Origin: Chrysoperla carnea
Lineage: Eukaryota; Arthropoda; Insecta; Neuroptera; Chrysopidae
Length of the DNA: 64,000 bases
Assembly (NCBI RefSeq): GCF_905475395.1
Contig: NC_058338.1
Coordinates: forward strand, 90,815,435-90,879,434
Reading direction: 5' to 3'
This document shows positions 33,101 through 39,201 of this stretch, in pieces. The first letter of the stretch is position 1. Each line of letters begins with the position of its first letter. Below the pieces are notes generated by a model. It made no database searches. It saw nothing but the letters and a program-made list of their open reading frames with translations, and was not told the origin of the DNA. Position numbers and translations under genes: made by a program.

Positions 33101-33195
33101 GTAGTAGTAAACCTTACGAGGAAGAAGGTAGTGGTGAATTTGGTGGTTTAGTATCGTACTTTTCAAGTCAACGTGAAGATGATATTGACACGTAG
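15037..33195 (+). CDS. RSF1: Remodeling and spacing factor 1 homologue, twelve exons
   Basis: Exons: 15037-15181, 19374-19558, 19633-19829, 20787-23959, 25262-25425, 25502-25817, 27008-27189, 27312-27674, 28688-29129, 29264-29375, 29436-29676, 30628-33195. Their sum is 8,088 bases, an exact 2,696 codons with every phase agreeing, so about 2,695 residues. RSF1 is the histone-binding partner of ISWI (SNF2H) in the RSF remodeller. Visible in order: the N-terminal [16 protein letters not shown] block, the WHIM-like region ([20 protein letters not shown] to [17 protein letters not shown]), a long acidic/lysine region with 33-bp repeats, a PHD finger (C4HC3, residues 1408-1454), the [10 protein letters not shown] motif shared with vertebrate RSF1, RGG repeats, a D/E run and a proline-rich C-terminus. 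It is almost twice human length (1,441), through low-complexity growth. The nuclear role is known from the family. Confidence 0.93.
16299..17332 (-). pseudogene. Retrotransposon RNase H and C-terminal domain, frame-shifted
   Basis: Two overlapping frames (17332-17009 and 17138-16299) together cover the link after the RT, the RNase H core (acidic residues in the DSQAALK block and [11 protein letters not shown]) and the zinc-knuckle-like tail. The switch of frame near 17010-17140 means no continuous protein is made. Confidence 0.75.
17386..18175 (-). pseudogene. Retrotransposon reverse transcriptase fragment
   Basis: Contains RT motifs A (AFLDIGGAF), B ([15 protein letters not shown]), C (YADD), D and E, and a thumb-like segment ([20 protein letters not shown]). 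The fingers domain before motif A is absent, so it is inactive. The open frame continues to 18234 into flanking AT-rich DNA. Confidence 0.8.
18440..18790. repeat. Two head-to-head copies of a GGGTACGGAACCCTAAA repeat
   Basis: One partial copy is on the plus strand, followed by an inverted one. The blocks GGGTACGGAACCCTAAACT and CTTAGAGCCTTCTCCAAACT each occur in both orientations, in the order A, B, A', B'. The same family is at 24190-24510 and 30340-30560. The motif is a common insect transposon-tail sequence. Confidence 0.65.
18790..19205 (-). repeat. Helitron-like or related terminal repeat, related to 52325-52770
   Basis: Shares, in reverse orientation, AATTCATTGAGTATATCAG, ACATTTACTATTTTAAATTT, GGTTCAAAATGATG and the cluster of GTTTGTTTGTTACG with 52325-52770. 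The GAAAGTAAG-ATGTTTGTTTG motif next to a TATATATAA tract resembles the 5' region of many insect Helitrons. No helicase is present, so this is a guess. Confidence 0.45.
19374..19558 (+). CDS. RSF1: RSF1 exon 2
   Basis: Begins by completing a valine codon, then [20 protein letters not shown] and [12 protein letters not shown]. This follows the vertebrate order exactly (EVP--L-ELH-KL-RK). The acceptor is GATAG and the donor GTAATT; phase 0 at the end. Confidence 0.92.
19633..19829 (+). CDS. RSF1: RSF1 exon 3
   Basis: Encodes [20 protein letters not shown], then [20 protein letters not shown] and NVRVYREDP, the core of the WHIM-like domain. The acceptor is CTCTAG and the donor GTATGT after two bases of a lysine codon. 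Confidence 0.92.
20040..20620 (+). repeat. Interspersed repeat family B, copy 2, with a 16-G run
   Basis: In RSF1 intron 3. It shares GGGTCA-TTTAATCTAT, TTGCAGAGTTTGATGGGG and TAAGTCGCATTTCCTCCGAA with 53850-54150 and 5046-5340. A run of 16 G lies at 20129-20144, where the 53.9-kb copy has only four. Confidence 0.65.
20787..23959 (+). CDS. RSF1: RSF1 exon 4, large acidic/lysine-rich exon
   Basis: About 1,058 codons in one exon. It begins [20 protein letters not shown], continuing the N-terminal domain, then becomes low-complexity (E, K, S, T). It contains ten 33-base units (21118-21447), a twice-used GEGSG-EC motif at 21589 and 21688, an FFFGPGS segment near 21964, and basic motifs such as SRKRERELD and KRLRSRNR. 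No folded domain is recognised in it. It ends after one base of a proline codon before GTAAGT. Confidence 0.9.
24190..24510 (+). repeat. GGTACGGTACCCTAA repeat family, copy in RSF1 intron 4
   Basis: Matches 18440-18790 and 30340-30560 (GCTTAGAGCCTTCTCCAAACT-type block, TTTAGTTGTTCCGG, CTCCATTAAATTACCTTTT). It ends with a GACAGGCAGACATACACAC tract and AACACCCCTTTTTT, the kind of tail seen in insect transposons. Confidence 0.6.
24862..25140 (-). repeat. Interspersed repeat family A, copy 2
   Basis: Reverse complement matches 1898-2200 and 47385-47650, including CTGCTTTCGAAAATATTAAC and TTTAAACAATTTTGTAAAA. It lies in RSF1 intron 4 just before exon 5. Confidence 0.6.
25262..25425 (+). CDS. RSF1: RSF1 exon 5
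   Basis: Encodes [20 protein letters not shown], then [20 protein letters not shown]. The acceptor TTTTTCAG and donor GTAAAT have matching phase on both sides. Confidence 0.87.
25502..25817 (+). CDS. RSF1: RSF1 exon 6
   Basis: Starts [20 protein letters not shown] and ends [17 protein letters not shown] plus one base; acidic and lysine-rich. A 76-base intron separates it from exon 5. The next intron holds a mariner element. Confidence 0.87.
25867..26934 (-). mobile_element. Tc1/mariner-superfamily transposon, degenerate
   Basis: 1,068 bases inside RSF1 intron 6, bounded by TA dinucleotides (25865-25866 and 26935-26936). The terminal inverted repeats begin GGGTGTTCCAATAAGAACG on both ends, with one or two changes. 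On the minus strand, pieces of transposase are readable: an EES-TSI-HRAQ-IGVST-like linker at about 26590-26500, [18 protein letters not shown] and [18 protein letters not shown] at 26400-26270, and a YGD--WP-RSC-LT block near 26190. Stops and frame changes break it. The host exons on each side splice in phase, so it lies cleanly in the intron. Confidence 0.88.
27008..27189 (+). CDS. RSF1: RSF1 exon 7, PHD finger
   Basis: Encodes the whole PHD finger. The zinc ligands, in order, are C1408, C1411, C1423, C1426, H1431, C1434, C1449 and C1452, with [16 protein letters not shown] and [10 protein letters not shown] readable. It is close to the vertebrate RSF1 finger. The acceptor is TTTTAG and the donor GTAAGT. 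Confidence 0.95.
27312..27674 (+). CDS. RSF1: RSF1 exon 8
   Basis: Continues [20 protein letters not shown], then [20 protein letters not shown], matching the RL-YVGIS block that follows the PHD finger in RSF1. Then comes an S/R/D tract and [18 protein letters not shown]. 121 codons, phase 0. Confidence 0.92.
27730..28500 (+). mobile_element. 3' fragment of a non-LTR retrotransposon (RNase H tail)
   Basis: Sits in RSF1 intron 8 on the plus strand and is GC-richer than its surroundings. Readable pieces are [40 protein letters not shown] (RNase H motifs) and [20 protein letters not shown] (C-terminal Cys/His cluster). Frames shift between them. It is a different subfamily from the element at 16-18 kb. 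Confidence 0.78.
28688..29129 (+). CDS. RSF1: RSF1 exon 9
   Basis: Encodes [20 protein letters not shown], the KDISTI motif shared with vertebrate RSF1, then a coiled acidic stretch and a D/E/S-rich tail ending [10 protein letters not shown]. The acceptor is GGGCAG and the donor GTGAGT. Confidence 0.9.
29264..29375 (+). CDS. RSF1: RSF1 exon 10
   Basis: Short acidic/basic exon: [20 protein letters not shown] then [14 protein letters not shown]. The acceptor is TTTCAG and the donor GTGAGT; phases agree with exons 9 and 11. Confidence 0.85.
29436..29676 (+). CDS. RSF1: RSF1 exon 11
   Basis: Encodes [20 protein letters not shown], then [20 protein letters not shown] and [18 protein letters not shown]. 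Basic, probably nucleic-acid-binding and nuclear-localising by composition. Donor GTATGT. Confidence 0.87.
29856..30170. repeat. Short inverted-repeat element (MITE-like) in RSF1 intron 11
   Basis: The ends match in inverted orientation for about 45-50 bases: AATAAAATGATGATGTAAAC and GGAAGCCTGCATTTT on the left, with the complement at 30120-30170. The interior is AT-rich and non-coding. Confidence 0.6.
30340..30560 (+). repeat. GGGTACGGAACCCTAAA repeat family, copy in RSF1 intron 11
   Basis: Has TTTTTCGGGTACGGAACCCT, TTTTAGTTGTTCCGG and ACTCCATGAAATTAC, matching 24190-24510. It ends about 65 bases before RSF1 exon 12. Confidence 0.6.
30628..33195 (+). CDS. RSF1: RSF1 exon 12, last exon
   Basis: 855 codons and TAG. 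In order: an acidic lead, an RGG/RGS tract (about 31010-31165), eight 27-base units coding QTPGVVNK-like repeats (31213-31428), a long D/E run (about 31465-31660), a coiled acidic/lysine segment, a polyalanine patch (about 32298-32340), a proline/glycine-rich region (32640-33100), and the C-terminus [20 protein letters not shown]. The C-terminal portion has no obvious vertebrate counterpart. Codon use is continuous with the other exons. Confidence 0.9.
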   Translation, partial: DAYKSTVKPLKDSEDEFVLHDEEIDEDEEEDIDGIAKKDTSSEKVESTPEKLSPPKTTSNTPVVKPAVPLPAKESPSLSETPSKLPEIPKVNEIDKTPVPKPNTNTTTPPSATQSETLKPTLPVTPARNGRGGGRGSRGGRGSGTPRTPSTRGSPRGRGGGPGSRGGRGSRGGRGGQRGSAIISPGSLPDRTSVLQTPSEVNKVQTPSAVNKLQTPGAVNKSQTPGIVNKLQTPGVVNKAQTPGVVKKQQTPGVVNKMKAASAVNKSLKSDDLKNKNISDEEDEDEEDEDEDEDEDEDELDEEEEDSELDEEGLSGEEDSEECSDIDEEDEDSEGRIDINDLDSDELENLDEEELAELMMEEEAFANKQLEMMGSKIAKQKKAKEGEKKEPQKSKVNDKKIEKPIFPKKLEEDKQKNVIKEQLPVENKSPSSVKNPIINNKKENELNVSPSPAVGALQSLPVTKAPVIPNKPPEFKVMMNESNSSFNTESNSSFKSDDMRSHDELSQTSTIRNILRQHTTDTLNPGTELPPQPQPMDQPPQPTPPKRRGRGKGKKTLAAEAAAAAAKAAESGQPIPTTVVDPSKGVPATAPSILSNKLGIAPPPQPFIQSQPAPSVITRMLQSAPVGPTQNFNPLSNPMGPRFFNSPGERPMFTGRNTPNMYRPPSSTPPTQGMPVPPGGPPIYHTAHHPLDPSPSGGGTITMAPSPPVDKNIIMPPIGGAPRLGGPPPPLRHHLPPFPPQTVGPPPPGPPGPPRPPGSYSPYAPPPPGNYPFGTYPPQPPPPMMGPTDDGLPPPTYQGPPYTDPYIPPPEAEAVPPPGVLVDNSSSKPYEEEGSGEFGGLVSYFSSQREDDIDT

Positions 33196-33223
33196 CAAGA
33201 TGGTATACATTAATTTGTAAATT

Positions 33224-33229
33224 AATAAA
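33224..33229 (+). terminator. RSF1: RSF1 poly(A) signal
   Basis: AATAAA about 29 bases after the RSF1 stop codon, within ATTAATAAAAATTAATAATT. It is the nearest canonical signal. Confidence 0.55.
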
Positions 33230-33278
33230 AATTAATAATTGTATACATCATTTTTTAGTAATAATCATAATAAGCGTG

Positions 33279-33804
33279 GGATCCGTGACAATAAAACTGC
33301 ACTTACACGGATTTCGAAATTTCGCATATGAATCAATACTATTTAACGATAGGTACAAGTTGGACTAGGTGTGTCAGTGTTTACCCTGGCAGAAATATTT
33401 TTAAATTTTTAATAATTACTTAATTATTTAAGTATTTTGCACTTTCATGGAAATTAATTTGTAAGAGACCATTTTATTGCAAATTTTATCTTTTTTCAGG
33501 AAAATTTGGTGTGACAGCTCTTATCGTGGCAGAAAGGTCTGTCACACCCTTATCGCGGAATTCCCTTTTTTTTAAAATTTGTTCGTTTTGAGTTCTACTT
33601 TCGAAATATCTCGGTGTGACAACTGAAAACTTGACCAAAATATCAGTAACACCAGTAAAAAAGAAAAAAAAACCTGGCAAAAAATATTTCTGCCAGGATA
33701 AACCACGACACACCTAGTCCATATTGTACCTATCAGTAAATAGTATTAATTCATATGCGAAAGTTCGAAATTCGTCTAAGTTGAGTTTTACTGTCACGGG
33801 CTCC
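33279..33804. mobile_element. MITE with long terminal inverted repeats, just after RSF1
   Basis: About 526 bases. The left arm GATCCGTGACAATAAAACT, then TTTCGCATATGAAT and TTGGACTAGGTGTGTC, is mirrored by the right arm (33670-33804) over about 130 bases with a few changes. The interior repeats a GTGACAG-type motif. It starts about 50 bases past the RSF1 poly(A) signal. No coding capacity. Confidence 0.75.
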
Positions 33805-34374
33805 AGGGCTATAAATAAATGTAAAAAGAAGTAATAGGGCACCTTCAAACGAATGACCAAAGTTACTACAAAAGTTTTTCTGTTTGGATCTCAGCGACAA
33901 AAAAATGTAGTTTTTCAAAAAGTTTAAACAAAAATATTGATTGTAGAAATTATTAATAAGGACGCACTAGGTGACCCGAGCGAAATTTTCGCATCCCCAA
34001 AGTAAGCACCCGGCTTATATTAAGGAAATACCAAAATTTATGTTTGTGATTCAAATATAAACAGTAATTTACTTTCTTTTTATTGTGTATAGTCAAATTT
34101 ATTACAGATATTTACAGATATGATATACAAATTACATACCGAACAAAATTATATCTTAAAGGGTTATGCATTTCGTGAAAATATATCCCTTTCAGGACCT
34201 ACTATAAAAATATTTAACCAGATTTATAAAATTATTATTAGCTAGACCGGTTTCGATTCCTTTGCCAACCCTCTTCAGTGGCATTACTTAAAACCCTTAA
34301 AAATAAAAATAAATTACCAAAATACGAACAATAAAATAAAATAGATGCAACGATTTGCGAAAAATGGTTTAGAT

Positions 34375-34600
34375 GAAAAATGTTACTTTTTTTATCAGCT
34401 TTCTAATTTAAAATGTTATTCTATCTTTTACCGTTTAAGATACAAATTTGCTTTTATATAAACCCGAAGAACTAGGTCCAATCAGATGTCAGAACATGAT
34501 GTCTCCTATCAAACTCTACAAGTTTTGTTTGAATTATTTGTTGATTGGTTAACTACAAAACGATCTATTAGCCATTTAACTGACCCGCCCTGTATACTCT
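34375..34600. repeat. Interspersed repeat family B, copy 3 (partial)
   Basis: Shares ATGTTATTCTATCTTTTACC, CCCGAAGAACTAGGTCCAAT and AGAACATGATG with the 20-kb copy. It ends TTTAACTGACCCGCCCTGTA, the complement of the opening of the 53.9-kb copy, suggesting short inverted ends. Confidence 0.55.
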
Positions 34601-35112
34601 CGGATGAGATCTGATTGTGTTTATGAAATGACTGCAGCTAAATTATTGTAGTAACAAGTGTCATTTGAAAAGGAGCCTAGTATATGCAACGGAAATATGC
34701 AAAATAATAAATGGACACTTAATTTAAAAAATCAAATTCAATTTTTTATATAATAAAAGTGTAATTATATATTATCGATTGATAATGATTTAATTTGCTT
34801 ATGATTTGGGACTGAGAGCCGAAACGCATTTGTAAATTAAATTACTACCAATTTTAATTTATAAAAAAATAATATAAATGTCATGCAATTCATTTTTGTG
34901 TACACTAATAATCAGGATTGTACGAAAGTGATTATAATATTTTTCAATTTTATTTTGGAATTATTCAAAAGAAAATTATCTTTTCATTCTTTGTCTAAAA
35001 ATTAATCTTTCTTTTATTTATTGTACTATCAAAGATGGTTTTCTTCGAATATTATAATTTTTTACTGCGACATGAAAAAATAATTACACATTTTTGTTTA
35101 GACATAAATTGT

Positions 35113-35160
35113 ACACAGTAAACTCTCGCTAATTCGATATATTTCGAGTCGAATTAACAT
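35113..35160. repeat. pogo/Tigger-like transposon end
   Basis: ACAGTAAACTCTCGCTAATT is followed by a partly mirrored CGAGTCGAATT. This matches the general look of pogo-group terminal repeats. No transposase is found. Confidence 0.4.
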
Positions 35161-35749
35161 AGATGGAATACTGAACTGAGTACCAGAGTTTCAGTCATAA
35201 GCAAAGTGGCCAGTGTTGCCAGATTTCTTTTTAAAACGTTAGACCGTGTTTTGATCGTTCTACTGTTTTTTATTATTTAGGTGGCGCCTTCGACGGATAT
35301 TTTGAATTTAATTTTAAAGAATTTTTGTAATGTTGTGAATTATGAATTTTTTAATTCGGTAAAAATTCGAATTTAGCCAAAAATTTTACCAAATCTACGA
35401 TTTTTAAAGGTACAATCTACCGTTTTTGTTCGAAATAGTCTGACAACACTGAAAGCGGCATTACAAAGTAAAGATAGCGTCTAAAGTCAATATGTATTTT
35501 TGAATTTTAGTTTTTAGTTAACACTTCTGTGATTTCATCAAATTATAAATATAAGTACGCCAAATTTAATAATAATAATGGGTTTTAAACTCGATTTTTC
35601 AGATACCCATCTATAACAGTGACCACCCACATCATTATTTTTAATCATTTTATTTTAAACTACATTCAGTTATAGTCGGAGTCGGTTACTTTGCTATTGT
35701 CCAAGCGACGACAGTGTGGTCAATTTACCTCTCCATTAATTTTAATTTT

Positions 35750-35870
35750 AATTGATCAGACAGCTGCTGCTTGGATTCGAATCCACAATCTCCCAGGCAG
35801 TAGCCAAACGGGTAAAGTCAATTGCGCTTTAACTCGCACGGCCGCTGAGCCGGTTAGTATGCCAAATTTA
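35750..35870 (-). mobile_element. tRNA-derived SINE fragment
   Basis: On the minus strand, an A-box-like GGCTCAGCGGCCGTGCGAG and a B-box GGATTCGAATCC flank a divergent anticodon region, followed by a non-tRNA body (about 35680-35750). It resembles the SINE at 50 kb in layout. It cannot fold as a full tRNA. Confidence 0.55.
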
Positions 35871-35956
35871 TTCCACCCCTCATATTAAGACTGATTTAAC
35901 GAATGCAATTTATTTATTCCAAGAGCCCTCATAGTTTACCAATTTTTTAACACTTG

Positions 35957-36010
35957 TACAGTGAACCCCCGGTAATCCGACAAACGTTTTGCAGAGCAAT
36001 GTCGGATTGT
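35957..36010. repeat. pogo/Tigger-like transposon end with inverted copy
   Basis: ACAGTGAACCCCCGGTAATC, then CGACAAACG, followed closely by an inverted ATGTCGGATTG. A further ATCTTGTAATCCGACAAA lies at about 36060. It is probably an eroded non-autonomous element. Confidence 0.4.
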
Positions 36011-36357
36011 AGAGTACTGCCTAAGACCCCTTATAGTCCGGAATTTTTTTACAAAAGAGTATCTTGTAATCCGACAAATTATACTTCAATACTAAAACAT
36101 TAGTCGAATAACAGAGGACGCCGGATGAAAAAATAAACAAAAAATTTCAAAAATAGATTGAATATTTTGGTAGAAGTTCCTGTAGATAGAGATAATTTTT
36201 GTAAGTAGAATTAACTTAGTTAGCAATCGACAACCTTCTTCTTTAGAGGAATTTGAATTTCATCTTCTAGTGCTAAAAATTGAAAAATCATTATTTGCCC
36301 TTTTCTAACTATTTATTTAGAAAAGGGCAAATAATTCGAATATTGTAACGAATTTAA

Positions 36358-36663
36358 TCTTCGCATAAGTGGTTTCATTTCAAAAAAACTTTTCTTTTGA
36401 TAGACGACCACTTAGCGGACATTTTCCATCCATTTCTTGAGCCACAAGATATCCATACGTTCGATGTATTAAAAAATAAACAAATTTCTCGACTGACGTA
36501 AGTGATACACTTAAAAGAAATCCAGGGCGAATATAGAAAGGTTCATTCTATTATTGCAAATCAAAATAAATTGATGAAATCACATAGTGTACTAAAACCG
36601 AGCCTAGTTTACACTGATAAAAGAGTGGAAGATTTTTTGTTAGGTAAAGGACCTCATAAAACG
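36358..36663 (+). pseudogene. Unidentified broken coding-like stretch
   Basis: One frame stays open for 47 codons (containing DHLADIFHPFLEPQDIHTFD) and, after a single stop at 36499-36501, for another 54 (LKEIQGEYRKVHSIIANQNK, then SLVYTDKRVEDFLLGKGPHK), ending with TAA. The stop lies inside GACGTAAGTG, which could also be read as a splice donor. The amino-acid composition looks protein-like and unlike the AT-rich surroundings. I do not recognise the family. It may be a transposase piece, a retrocopy or chance. A 16-base stem (TATTTGCCCTTTTCTA and its complement) lies just upstream at about 36290-36332. Confidence 0.35.
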
Positions 36664-38916
36664 TAATGTAATTTAGGCTTTATCAATTTTTCTTTAAAAT
36701 ATAGTGGCAATTGCAAACCGCAAATTATATATTTAAAAGAGTTGACAAAGAAATAAAGAAATGGCGAACAAAGAAATTTTTTCCAAAAGTATTATATTTT
36801 ATTTTAATTACAAAAAATTGTAATTATTATACAAAAAAAATGAAATTTTATTTATTTAAAATATGACAATTGAATTGAAAATTGTGATATTTTATTCATA
36901 TCATAATTTTCAATTCAACAAAAATTTTTTTTAAACGAGATGTTCGCGTTCTAAGCGGTACCAATTTTTTTATTTTAATAATCTTTAGTTCTTTAAATTT
37001 ATATGGAGATGAAATTTTGTGATGGTATGCTCAAAATGAGGGCAATTTTTTAGCCAAATGTGTATTAACTACTTAAAATATCGTCAAATTCGAATCCGAC
37101 GCCATTTTTGACCAAAAATATTACGTACTCTTCCACGGAATCTATTGAGTTCACAAACAAATTAGTCGCTCATCACAATTTTTTTTAAAAATGGTCGTCC
37201 GAATTGTCTGCAAGGTTATATTATAGTAGAAGAGATGATTTAAGTAACATTCCTTTTTTAGTCTGCTATAATCTTGGCAGAAACCAAACTAAAAATGATT
37301 GGTTTTTAATTTACCAAAAATCTATCAGTGAAGAAATATACACATTATCATATAACAATTTTATGACTTAGTCAATAGCGGTCGTGATTTCGATCCTTCC
37401 AAAATGTGCATATTTTTTTCATATCAAGTATTTATTTTCCACGAAATTTCCGATATTTCGATCTTTACCGCAATAAAACTGCGTTCTGTTTGTATGTATA
37501 TTTTCTAAAATGACGCCGGATTAAAGACTAACTTTTCAGGATGAAATTTTTTCCATTGATTTTGCTGATACCGCGTATCGGGTATTTTTGTAATTTTGAA
37601 TAAGCTTTTTTCAAATAATAATAAACGCCCATCGACGCCATAAACGATCAACCTTTGACTTCGATGCGAATGCTCAAGAATTTGGCAATAAGTAATGACT
37701 TTTGACGCTCACACTTGGTGGTAGCAATTTTTCTCAGTATCGTACAGTTCATATCATAATTTTCAACAAAATTTATAACGATTATTTAAATTAATAAAAA
37801 AAATCTAACTTAGATCATTATCGACTTCATGTCTTGTAAATGTATAAAATTTCATTGGAACTGAAACTATTCTGAATTGAATTTAATTATTATCTCCATA
37901 TATTTTTATTGTTTATTAAAAATAAAAATGTAAACAATTAATTTTTATACAGAATAATAACAATTGTAAATATTTTAAACTATATTTTGACTATTAGAAA
38001 AATATTTAATAAAAAGAATAATTTAAATATAAACAAATTTAAAAAATAATCTTCAAATTTTTAATGTGAATTACATAATAATTTACCTACAAACCGAAAT
38101 GGTTGGTAATAATTTAATGACAATGTTGAATAAATTCAACAAACCCCAAAATTACGTTAAAAAAATCATCAAATTATATCCAAAACAATTAATTGTAATA
38201 AGTTTGGAGTATGTTGAATTTGTTGCAAATCAAATACACAACGGCATTGTTATTATTATTTTTTTTTTTAAATAAAAATAATTTTTAAGATAAGAATGTA
38301 ATTAAATATTATATTATACACAAAATATAAATTTATAACTAGAAATCGTTTTAAGTTTTATTCTTATTTTAGACAATATTTTTTAGATTTTGGATTTAAA
38401 TGATACTCGTTGATTTGGTAAGGTTGCAGGTATGCTAAAAAAATTGGAAACATTTTTTAAGTGCAATTCAAAAATTTTATCTAACGTATAAGTAAATTTT
38501 CTTCTAGAAAAATATTCAACACGATTGAATATTTATGGTTTTACTGTTATTTGGATGTCAAATTTTCTTAGTAATAGCATTTTTAGCCCTCTAAAGAAAA
38601 ATAATTTTTTAATATATTATGTTAAATTTATTTTAAAATATAATCGGTGTTCATATAAATCGGAAAATCGATAATTATCTGAAAATTATGAAAATCTAAG
38701 AAGTATCAAAATACATGTAAACTATCCAACAATAAAATGGATCATTATATTTTTTTAGGATTTAATTGCCTTAAAATTTTTCTACGGGTATCGCCTTTTT
38801 GGAACCCAAGCAGCGTCATTGAAAACATAATTTAAATTTTTAAGTAATTTGTAAGACAAAAATATGTAATACGTAGACCTGGAATATTATTGTTTATTTT
38901 TTTCCAAATGGCGTAA
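36664..38916. other. AT-rich region, nothing recognised
   Basis: Long AT-rich stretch with scattered short frames and no clear exon, RNA gene or repeat boundary that I can support. Confidence 0.5.
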
Positions 38917-39201
38917 CGAACATTTAGTGAAAGAGTTCATTCAGTTAAAATCTTACTACAGTCTAAGCTAGATTCTTACAACTTTTGCATTGAAATTTCC
39001 ATGCTAATTTATGAAAAGAAACTTATTGATGTTTTCCCGTATTTCTATACCAGCTTAAAGATTTGCTTATCGTTGCCAATTACTAGCTGTGAAGCGGATC
39101 GCACGTTCTCCAGGATTTCGTATACAGAAAAAAAGTATAGAACAACAATGTCGAATTATCGATTAAATCATTTATCAGGTCTTTCCAAAAATACGATTTG
39201 A
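38917..39201 (+). pseudogene. hAT transposase C-terminal (dimerisation) fragment
   Basis: Open frame of about 94 codons containing VFPYFYTSLKICLSLPITSC and EADRTFSRISYTEKKYRTTM, then RLNHLSGLS. This is the hAT-family dimerisation region (LP-T---ER-FS---IK---R-TM---RL--L). The upstream transposase is missing and there is no start. No terminal repeats were found nearby. Confidence 0.82.

Larger units (their letters stand above)
33805..35750. other. Non-coding region with repeat fragments
   Basis: No exon seen. About 34190-34320 holds a GACCGGTTTCGATTCCTTTG segment resembling insect repeat ends. 34375-34600 matches family B and ends in an inverted copy of the GGGTCA-TTAAA edge (near 34580). A pogo-like end lies near 35113. 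The rest is AT-rich without a recognised feature. Confidence 0.5.
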
